A stretch of 64,000 nt of DNA, from positions 9,588,954 to 9,652,953 of the forward strand of contig NW_020654051.1 in NCBI RefSeq assembly GCF_003589595.1, in the 5' to 3' direction. A program made the translations under genes and the position numbers. The notes under the pieces are model-generated. The model saw nothing but the letters and a program-made list of their open reading frames with translations. It had not been told where the DNA came from and made no database searches. Shown piece by piece: positions 26,301 through 38,300 of this stretch. The stretch's first letter is position 1. Every line of letters begins with the position of its first letter. This DNA is from Hyposmocoma kahamanoa (lineage: Eukaryota > Arthropoda > Insecta > Lepidoptera > Cosmopterigidae).

Positions 26301-29300
26301 CGAAGTTGTCATAGTAACTAAGACTCCGTCCTAAACACTTTTGAGTTTAGGCTAATTATACAGATTGCCTTTGGGCTAGTACAATATATAGTACAAACCC
26401 CTGGTTTGATGAGTTCGTGACTTTGTGAAGAAAAAAAACATTTTTTTATCCGACTTTAAAAAACAGGAGGAGGTTCTCAATTCGACTGTGTTTTTTTTTT
26501 GTATGTATGTTATGCGATGACTCCGGCATTTGCGAACCGATTTTGATCATTTTTTTTTTTGGAAAGAGGGTACCTCAGAAGTGGTCCCATTTAAATTTGA
26601 AAGAAATATTCCACCTCTAAGAGTGGCAAACTAGGGGATGAATGACTTTTGATGTTGGTTTTTTAGTACTGAGATTATTTTAATTTTGTTTATTTTTCTG
26701 TGTATTCTCCTTTTAACTCTATTCACCTTGACCAGCTATATTCCAGCTCCTTAAACCCAAGAAAAAAAAATTTTTTGTCAAACTGAAAATAAGCCTCTGT
26801 GTTTTTTATATAAAAATGTAAGTGCGCATTTGCCCTCCATCTTACCTGATGAAAAGTGACGATGAGGTCGGCGATGGAGCATGCACACCTAAATAATGCC
26901 TATTCACTCTCGCCTTGGCTAGGTACAAGTTATAACGTTCAGGGAACAAGTCTGCAGGCAGCGGCAGGCAATTCAACAACAACAAACAACAATTCAGGGA
27001 ATAAGTTTTGATGTTTCATATCTGAAACTTTCTTAACTTTCACTTCCTCATTTGATGCAAATCGGTAAAAAATCAGATAAAAAAGTCAAATGGGGCCAAA
27101 TCCCGTGAATAAGGGGGTGCTGTAATAATTAATATTATAATAATCCGTTCTCTACATCTTCTAAAATATACCGAACTCACCTAACTTTTTTATTTCAATC
27201 TTTTTACATTTCAAGCTAATTTAAAAAAAATAACTCCAGTTCCTTACGGTTTAATATATTCATAAATTATATTAATAAACTCCGAAAAAGTTTTTATTTA
27301 AACTTAAAATCAAACCGCCTCGTACAAAGAGAAGTACACAGAAATTTTGCACTCAAACGTGTAAGTGCAAAAGACGATAAGATGCAGTGAGATAAGACAC
27401 GAAGTTGGCGCCCGGCCATCGATCATTGTAATCGACGATCAGGTTCTTGAAAGAATATCCCTTCCCATGCTGAATAATCACTGAACCATGGGACACTGCA
27501 AAGAGCCCGGAACATTGGTTTGTTTGACAAAAATAAACGTTAAAAAATTGATTCGAAAGAACATCATTTCATTTCCAGTAAGATGTTTTTGGAACGATTG
27601 AAATTGCTTTAAATGTCGTTGAGATTCATGTTCACTTTCGTTATGGAACAACGCCCATAGTTTGTATTCAATGTAGTAAATTGCGATGTGGAATATGGAA
27701 CTTTTTTAAGCAACTTGAAAAAACTAGAGTTGTCAATGCGTCTGTTTCTTTGTCTCGTTTCCAGGAATATCTTAGTTTAAAAATCTGAAAATAAGTAGAT
27801 ATTCCAACAAATTCAAAATACACACATCAAAAGTGTCTAGGGATCAAGTGAATATTTTTGAAATAAAAATTATTTAAGCAATATTTACCAAATCCAGTCT
27901 TCCAGGACGACTTCTTACTTTAATGCTTATGTTTTATTTAACCGCTTACCCCTATATTTAATTAAAATATACTAAAATTGATGTTTTTGCAAATTGTGGG
28001 AAAAAACTCAAATTAACGGCGTCAATTAAATGACAAAAAAATGACGAAAATGATGATTGTGCTCATTTTTATTGTAAAGATAAGAAAATTAATAATCTGT
28101 ATTTCCACCATTAACACGAATCACACAATAACAGCGATTTGGCATGCTTAAGATGAGTTCATCAAAATCACTTTGAGAAATGGCCGCCCATGTGTTTTGT
28201 AACAAGTCAAAATATTGTTGTAGAGTATGTACGGTATGCATACTCGGCACAGCTCTTCTTTGAAGCATATCCCATGCGTGCTCAATTGGATTGAGGTCTG
28301 GCGATTGAGCAGGCCACGGCAGAACGTTGATACGAGCTTCGGCAAGAATGCGTGTTACGACTCTAGCCGTGTGTGGACGTGCGTTGTCATGCATTAGTTG
28401 AAATGAATCACCCAACTGGCCTCGCAAAGGGATGATAACATCTGAAACAATCCTCTCTGCGTAAACTTGAGCATTGAGGTTACCCCTGATCCAAATGAGA
28501 TCGGTTCTTCCGCCGATCCAAATACCGGCCCATATCATTATTGTTCCCCCACCATATGGATGAACTTCCTGACAATATCTCAAACGTTCATGACGTCCAG
28601 ATGTTCTCCAAACTCGAGTACGTCTTGTATCCGGTCTCATACCGAAGCGGGATTCATCCGAAAAGCACACATAGCGCCAGTCTTCTTCCTCCCAGTTTCT
28701 GTGTTCGCGAGCCCATCGTAAACGGGTCCTGCGATTGCAGGGTGCAATAGGTGGAACTCTGAGCGGCCTTCGGGATCGCAGACCCACTTCACGTAAACGA
28801 TTTCGGATTGTTTGATCGCTTATTAGCAAGCCTGAGGAGCTGTGGAGCCTCGTAACCAACATCATGGCGGTCATGGTACGATTCCGTCGAGCAGTATTTT
28901 GGATATACCGGTCCTGTCTGCGAGTCGTGATGCGAGATCGTCCTCCATGTCGCTCGGCCACGCTGCCCGTCATGCGATAGCGCGTCCAGAGGCGACTTAT
29001 GACGCTCTGTGTAGTGTTAAGAGCGAAAGCCACAGCACGTTGCCTGGAACCAGCTTCCAACATTCCGACGGCTCGCATCATCACTTCTCGGGTTAAATGA
29101 TGTCGTCTCTCCATAATAATGTAAATTGTTTCGGTTCCGATTCAGATATTGTAATGATTTTGTCAAAACGCTATAACTCAATTTTATACAAAACCACATT
29201 GACAATCGATTTTCTTTTTATTATCGAATTTTAAACAATATTCCTTATTTAAATGTTAAAACTCACTAAAAAGTATCAATAGCGATACAAAAAAGTTAAT

Positions 29301-32300
29301 ATAATTAACCCTAATTGCAGCAATACTCTTAAACGTACTTGATCCCTAGACACTTTTGATGTGTGTATATAGACTAACTATGAGACGGCTTGATCATTTC
29401 GACTCCTTCTACATAATCTTTCGTAAGTCACAAAAATGCAACTATGTGCCTATGATCATAAACAATTTTATTTTTATGTAGGTCTATTACACGGAGCAGC
29501 AAAATTATAAAGCACGAAAAATAATCACTATGTATCTCATTTTGTTGCAATACATCGAAAATCGCAGTTATTAAGCTCATTTTAGTCCTTTCAGTTGTTG
29601 CATTAAAACGTTCCCCTGTAAAGTTGAGAATATGGGCTTACGATTTTTTTACTTACGAGGGATTGATCAATTTATGAATGAAGAACCCCAACACTTTGGT
29701 ATCAAAATGAAAAAAATATTGCAAATGTATATAAAATTGGACTGTACAAACATGTCTGTGATTAAGAATTCATACCAATATCTAAGCGACTGCGTTTAGC
29801 ATATCAATGCTGTTGACACGATATCTAAGCATAAATTATTGTTTTTGGGGTTCTGTTTGGATTTTTGTGATGAAGTTAAATTAAATTTATTTGCCTAAAA
29901 CATGGTCTTTGTGCAAAATAGGCTACAAAACGGCTAAATGGATTTTAATTAAAACGGATTACCCGGTTCTTTTATTCTATTATTTAGGTCTTATGCACTT
30001 TACGTTTTGTGTAATAGCAACACTCTTGAAATCAACTAAACGCGGTATTGTTAGTAATGCAAACGTGTCCTTGAAAGCAGAAAACAGGGTTGTAAAAGAA
30101 AAGAGTATGTCGGAGAGCTGTGAGGTCGGTTTAGAGAGAGAGAAATCAAAAGGATGGAGAATGATAAAGTATAACAATACGTTTATATCAAAAAGAGCCT
30201 GAGAATGTTATGTAGGAGAGTTGTGTGATGTGTAGAGGAAGAGGAACATTGAAGTAATATACACGGTGTTGGAGGCCTGTGCCCTCCAAGTTTGGAGACC
30301 GAGGGCAGAGGTGTACAGCCGGAGAGCAGCGGGTTTGGCGTAGAGGTGGAGAGAGGAGAGGTTGTCGTAGAAACAGAGGCGGTTATGCAGCACAGGCTTC
30401 AGCTGCTACTGTGGCGAGGTGAAGGTTGCAGTTAGGCGAAGGCAAGGCGAAGCGCCCAGTTCAGATAGGCAGAACGTAAAGGTAAGAGCAGGTTTAAGTG
30501 GGTAATCGAGGAACTTAGTTCAGGCAGACGCATAAGCGCGGCAGGAGTAACTCCAGGCGTAAGAAAGATGAGGCTTCGTATATTTTGTTCTGAAGACTTG
30601 ATAGCTCGAAGGTCGGTATAGGAATGAGGAGCGATTGATACAGCCAGAAAGAGCATCGAAATTCGAATAGCGAATTTTCAATTTATAATGAGGACCCAAA
30701 ATGTGAGCGGCCAAGAGCGGAGACGCTTCTACTGCCAAGATTGCATATCAAAGGAAGGAGGAATTTATAGGATAGTCTACGGAAGAATAGATTGTAGAGG
30801 AATAATAGATATGTCAATCAATGTCAACATACCAAAATATTAAATACGAAATAAATGTGTTTATAAAGTGAAATTGATGAAATAGTACGTAATTGGCATT
30901 CGAAAAACGAACGGCAAAGTTCGGAGATACTATCAGTGCAATAGACTATGCCAAGGTCTGAAGATCAAAAAGAGAAGATCATGAAAAGTGAGTAAACTGT
31001 CAAAGTGGGAAAAATAGCTTATAATGGGTAATTTAAGTGAAAATTAAAGTAAATATTAGTTGAAGAACTCTTTCAGGAATCAGGAAAAGTAAGGACGTTT
31101 CCTAGGAAAGGTTTCGTAATGAGACAGATAAAGATGATAAACGGTCCGTAGTTTCACACTACGAGTAGGGTGTTTATATTTTCTTATCAGTTATGAACTG
31201 GGGTCTTAAGTAATGAAATAATTATATCTAGTTTAACCAAAAACGATTATAACCCAAGAAGCAAATCGAAACGCGGGCATCAAGCTAGTCATAATAATAG
31301 TACCAGTGTACTTCAAGATACACACGTATCATCCATGTTCCTTAACTTAAGGGTAACGTAGAGATAATTTATAAACATGATGCCATTAACTACAGTGCCT
31401 ATGTACGTGTTCAAATTATAATGTTGTTAAGGGTCAACAGTCTTTGGTGTCATGCTATCTTATCTTAAAATACGACGTAGGCGCTTTCATTGAGACGCTT
31501 CTTGGAGACTTTAAAATATGAAAGTGCGATTTTTGTGAAAGAACATAGAACAGTAACAATTTTGCAATTTACAAGGGCATAACTTGAGCTCGATCTCCAG
31601 GTATCCGCGACGAAAATTGAAACCAAGTGACATAAATCCCTAAAGAGCAATATCAAATATCGCCTTTTGATGGAGACCCTTGTCCTTTCCAGTATAATTT
31701 ATTATAATGAAAAACGTCAAGATAGGAAAAGGAAACGTTACTTACACTCGTTGGAACAAATGGAGTCAGAAGTGCTTTGGCTCTAATGACTCGAATGTGG
31801 TACTTTATCAATTTCATGGGAACAAAACGATTAAAGCGGTCTTAAATCGTGAATCTGGTTAGATAGCAACGATCTCCGTAATATACGGCATCCAATGCTA
31901 GCTCGATTTATTGTCTCTAGCGAGACTTGCAAGTGGATAGTTTTAAAAGAATTGACTTTACGTTCTGATTTTAGTAGACAGCCATCTTTGTTGGAGGTCA
32001 GCGAAATTTGAACCTCGAACTACTACGTGCAGTAATGTAAAAAAATGGTACTATATAAACATATTTTAAGCAGCAGTAGAGCTCCTTGTGAAGGAGTTCG
32101 TCCAGGGAAGTACTGCCACCTTACCTATTTCTGCCGCCAAGCAGTAATACGAGCGTTCCTGCGTTCCGGTTTTGAAGGGTAAGGCGCTGCTAGTGAAATT
32201 ACAAGCACATGAGACTCATCAAGTTATGTATCAGGGTGACGGGCGCAGTGGCAGTGCCTCTCAGATCTTTGTGATTTATAGCTCTGAGTGACACTTCAAC

Positions 32301-35300
32301 TGTTATGGACAGGCGTGTCGCTTACCATCAGGCGCACGATTTGTTCGTCCCGTCGCTTGGTGTTATATAAAAAAAAATTGTTTACAGGTTTCCAAGAAAT
32401 GTACAAACACTACTAAATCATTTCTACTTTTCGGATTATGAACGACACAATGCTGAGATAGCCGCGTTCCATTTAGACAAGTAAGTGTCATTTATTTACT
32501 AGACATACATGTTTTTGCTTCTGTATTTTCAACTCTTTAATCTTAAACATATCACAGTGACATGCACCCTTTCGGGGTCAATGCCTTTAACCATGACCTG
32601 AATGATTTAAGACGTTTGAGAGAAAAGGCATGCATATTTGCATCGTTACACTAACAAATCAAGCTAAATACATTACATAATACGTGATCGCTCCATACAA
32701 AGTAGACAAAGATCTGAAATAACATATAAATCCTTTTTATTGGACACCGTGTAATGTAATAGCAAAAAAAAAACAGAAAGCTGAAGAAAATTATATTATA
32801 AATAAAAACAAATCTCTCAAAAAAATTGAACAATGTTAAAAATTTAAATATGCCTATTAAGTTATAATTAATCTCTTACTTTATTTCTGTGCTATGTAAG
32901 TATTTTATAATAATAGATTTAATTCATATCTTTTAATTTTTATTTTCGAAAAATTCATTCAAATTGTAATTAGCATTTTTGTATTTTTTTAGTTGTTCAT
33001 TGAATATCTTTATATATACGTTTAAGTTGAGTATTTTATTACAATTGTCAATTACAATGGAATTGAAACAAATAGCTAAAAACAAATTAAATTCTAATTT
33101 AAAATCAAAATACTTATATAGTCCGCAAAACAATAGGTACGTATCATTTAAACGATTTAAATTTAAGTGTTTATCATTGAGAAAATAATTTATGGAATAG
33201 CAACACTTTTCAGCTATTATTATGTAAAATACACAGTAAACAATAAACTCTATTGGCACAAGTTTGAAAAGGGGAAGATCTCATTCCCGCCAGTATCTGA
33301 TTTTGCGATAAATCTATTAGTATGTAGGTCGAGTGGCATTACAAATTGATCCTGTTTAGAAACAGAATATTGCAGCTATTAACTGTGAACTCATCTCAGG
33401 ATACTGGGTTTCCGTCGCGCGATGCCCGTCGTGGGCCGAGTGCTCAACATGACAACGGAAATCTACGACGTCACCGAAGGAGACATCTTGAAGACTTTCT
33501 TCGTGTCGCCGGCAAACAATTTCTGCTTCCATGGCAAATGCTCTTACTATTGCGATACTGGACATGCGATTTGTGGAAATCCTGATATGCTTGAGGGGAG
33601 CTTTGCTGCGTTTCTACCTTCGCCTGATTTGGCAGAACGAAAGGTAGCGTGGTTATGAATAATAAAAGATATTTTGATCCTTTCTTCGTAGAAGAGCTGT
33701 ACTAGCCTATGTCAGATCTTTGAAACTCGACTATTACTTATTTATTTACTAAAATGTTGTATCTATCACTAAAGTCACTATCGCTACAACTCTAAACCCT
33801 CCATGAAAAGTGCGCTGACTCGACTTATGTCAAATTCGTTATATTAAGCATACTCGTCATATAATTCATCAAATGTGTGAAATGTTGTATGTTTTCGCCT
33901 AATAGCCACTACTCTAACTGCTTCAGAACTGACAATTTACTCGTGTACTGTAATGTAAATGTACACACACATATACAATTTCGTAGTCATACTTCAATTC
34001 TAAGTGTAAAGCAATACAGCCTCAATCGTATTATTAAAAAAAATTTAAGCCGCATGCGACTGTGAGTACTGATTTTATTGCAATTATCTTAGAATAATAA
34101 CGCATAGAATGATAGTTTCATATCAAACGAACTGTCACAAGTGAGGCAAAAATCAAATTCATGTAGGCTAGTTTTAGTAGTAGGTTAATTTATCGGTTTT
34201 TGTGAATATTTATATGAAAATACAAGTTGAAACGTGTTACTTCCTTGTGCAATGTGATGTTAGTATCTATTTTATGTTTGTCTGACGTATTGTTACACTC
34301 ATTTACCGCATATTTCGTCATTTTTAACTAAAATTCTTGATCTGTTCGCGGTGCAAGTTGACCTTGAGCATTGAAGGCCCGCCCACTCGTGTAGGCCCTT
34401 TTGGCGCGCTTCAATTTGCCTCACTTAGCGTGTGCGGACTAGGTTTCTATGCGTTATTATTCTAAGGCAATTATATTATTTACACACAATTGAATGAAAA
34501 TAAATCACTTGTGATTGATGTTACAAGTCTTTCATTAACAATGCAAAAATATATAGCAAAAATAGACCACAGTGACATTGGCAGAAGGTGTTTGCAGCTT
34601 TTCCATTGTTTTTTATTTTCTTGTAATCTTAATAATAATAACTAATTAAATCTGTTTGAACTTATTTTAATATTATCATTCAGGTTACTTTAACGTTTAA
34701 CGCAAGTGTTAAATGATACAATTTGCTTTTATGCTTTCCTGTTGAGAATGTATAAAGTTAAATGCAATTATTGATAAACCAAGCTATTGACATTGTAATT
34801 GTATATACATATAATTGTAATTAAAAAATATTTCTATGTAACTACTTCAAAATTACAACACATACCAAAAAAATTCATCAATTTTCTCAAAACAGGAAAT
34901 TCTGACTTAGCGCACTTTTCACGGAGGGTACAGAACCAGGTGCTATAATTTAAAAGTTAACTTTGTTTTCTATAGCACAGTAATGCCCTATTATGTAACA
35001 ATTTTAATAATATTGAAATCTAAGCTTTTGGCGTTTGTCACACACTGAAAGTGAAACTATTTTTTCGGATCAGAATCGCGTATATTTTTGTTTTCTTAAA
35101 CAAACCCGAGAGAACCGATGACTTGTTATTGTTTGAGAAATGTGGGTTTGTTTGAAATAACAAATATATGCGATTTAAATCTAGTATTTTTATAATCCTT
35201 CTAATTGCAGGTGTGGCGGCATCCATGGAGAAGATCTTACCATAAACGACGAAAAGCGCAATGGGAGTTGCAGTCTGATTACTGCGATACTGTAAGTTGA

Positions 35301-38300
35301 CTATTCTTACATTTATAGCATTTTATTTTATTATCATATCGTTTTCATTCTCATAAATGAATACAAGTTTATAAAGGCATACGTACGCATGTATCTTTTC
35401 ATTGTAATCAGTTATTTCGTAGAGGTTTAGTTTTTTTAAATTTATTATACAAACAGATTACAAATTAGCTTAAGAATTAAAATGATGTAACATATACTGG
35501 TTTTACGGGACATCGTCATTTCGTTTCACAAGTCTAAAAAAAAATACTAGTTCGTTATTAGGATTTAGGTCTTTTCAAGGCGAGAACGAATGGGCATTAC
35601 TTATCTGTGCATGCTCCATCGTCGACCTCAACGTCACTTCCCATCGGCGATATGGAGGTTGGGATATTTTTCAATAAAAAAAAGTTATTTCTTTGTACTA
35701 TTTTTTATCATAATTTTATCATTTTTTTATCTGTAAAAATTGGTAGGCATAGAATCAGTGTAATTACTCATTTTGGTAGTAGCAGTACATTTGATTTATG
35801 TCAATTGGGATATGGAGTCCATAACAAAAAAAATTTCGTTCCTATGTTATTGATTTACTGACAAAAATCTCTCTTATCTCCGAAATTTATATTATTAATA
35901 GTAATGTATATTTTATAAGATAAATAAAACCAAATTCCGAACGTAGACAAGTTAAAAGTCTAATATGGGGAGTCACAACATGAAAATGAAGCATCTAGGT
36001 CAGGCGAGCTATCATAATAACAGAATTTTTTACACATTTCAAATTGTTAATACAATAATTTTTAATTACATAGTTCTTGACTTATTGATTAAATTAAAAT
36101 TGACAAAAAAGACTATACTCTAAAAGCCAAAAACACTTGAAAATCTTTCAGATAATCTTGTCCATTAAATCAGGGTTCGATGTGATAATTATCATTGTTG
36201 TATACCTTTATAATTATCTTGACATTTACAAAATTAATTGGAACAACAAGATACTACCGCTAGCAACATTGTGTAACGTATTTATATCAGACACGTGCTT
36301 AAATGTGTCAAATGTTGATTTCAAAAAAATCACAAACCAAATCATTTTTTCAAAGATTTTTTTTAGTGTTTGTTTAGTTTTCTCATTTTTATCATTTTTA
36401 TTCAAAAATTAAAGAGATATCGGTATTTACGGCGAGACCTACAATTTGAATATCCCTAATATATAAAGTAATATCTTAGTGGAGATTTTTATTCCATAAA
36501 TCCCCACTGCATAGCAAGTACTAAGTAACAAGTACGTTCGTGGGGATTTGTGGAATGAAATTTAATAATACTAATAACAACGCACACACTCATATCCCCG
36601 CACTAGGGAAACCCTGTTATCGCGGGTGCCATGCACACATACATAGATAACCACAAATTACATCCAAACTCACAAGAGAATTAAGTGTAGGCCATACAAA
36701 TATTTCTCTCGGCCCGGGAATCGACCCCGCGACCGCTGAGTGGCAGTCCAGTATGGTAACTGTTGGGCCACGGAGGCGATTAAATAAAATTTCAGGATCT
36801 TCACCGGTGGGGATTTTTAGTGGGGATTTGTGGAACATACTAATACTACAAATCAGCATGAGTTATTGTCGGATAATTATCAGTTATGATAGAAGAAGTA
36901 GAACGACATTTTATAAGTTTCAAGTTTTAGTAACGTGTTTGAGAGCGACATCAGCTTCCGACTTATTTATTATAACAGGACAAAGTAATTTTATGCCTCC
37001 TGCATATCTCTTAAATATAGGGAAGAAGAAGAAGATGAATACTTCAATCAAATTTTTCGTAATATTCACTACATAACATTCCGTTCCGTTCCCATCAACA
37101 AGAGTTTCCCACTAAGGCCGTTTCGCAGAAACATGGAGCACGAAGCACAATGGCTTTAACGAAGTAAATAGAGGCCAGGAATTAGTACTTATATAACCTA
37201 ATCTCAGTACAGAGTACTAAAAAACCGACCTCAAAAGTCATTAATCACCTAGTTTACTTTAGTTTAGTTAAGTTTCCAATTTAAATGGGACCACTTCTGA
37301 GGTACCCTCTTTCCAACTAAAAAAAAATCATCAAAATCGCTTCACAAATGCCGCGATGCCAGTTATCGCGTAACATACATACAAAAAAACCATACAGTCC
37401 AATTGAGAATCTCGTCCTTTTTTTTTGAAGCCGGTTAAAAATACATTTTAACTAGCAAATACAAATCAACCTTTATTCTAGAACTAAGTCCAAACTCATG
37501 GTACCACGATTTCGTTTAGCTAAGGTAAACGATTATTTTAAGGGGAACTGTATACGTTTTTACAATAATATTCCGGAGCATATATTCAGATTACCATTTC
37601 CCAAGTTTAAAATTTACATTAAAAGTATTTGAATTGAAAAGTCATATTACATAATCTCAGCACAGAGTGCTAAAAAAACCGATCTCAAAAGTTCGTGGAA
37701 TTACATCTATTTGTCAAGTTTAATTGAAATCGGTTACCGGAAAGTGCCCAATCCCGGATTCATCCCCTGGTTTGCCACTATACAAAACTTGGTTCTTGGT
37801 GGATAATAAAAATTGGTTCTCACTACTCAAAGTATATTGAGAAAAAAAGGCCTTGCGTTGGAAAATAGCAAAATCAGCCATTGCTCCTTATAGTAAAATT
37901 TAGGCGCTATTTATAAAAGTGAATCTTCATGCGTGAACAGCCACCACCACAAATGGGACCACTATGGAGGTACCCTCTTTCCAACAAAAAAGAATCATCA
38001 AAATCCGTTCATTATTCCGGAGTTATCGCGTAACATACATACAAAAAAGAAAAAAGAAAACATACAGTCGAATTGAGAACCTCCTCCTTTTTTTCAAGTC
38101 GATTAAAAAGTCAAAAAGGGTTCATTGGTTGCATTTCTTGATTTAGGTACTATCCACTAATCACGGAACGACCTAGACGGATGTGTTTTCAGTTATAAAT
38201 CATTTACAAAATAGTTCTTTAGCAGCCACAGTACCTTGTTGAATTTTTAAAAAATACAAAGTGACGGGACGGGAAAGTCGTGCACCTGGTGGTAAGCGGC

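Noticed and set aside
28467..29096. Plus-strand frames across the Tc1-like transposase
   Set aside because: They are antisense shadows of the intact minus-strand transposase gene.
32933..33259. 108-residue minus-strand frame in intron 5
   Set aside because: Extreme AT content gives an Asn/Lys/Phe/Ile-rich random frame; there are no domains and no splice borders.
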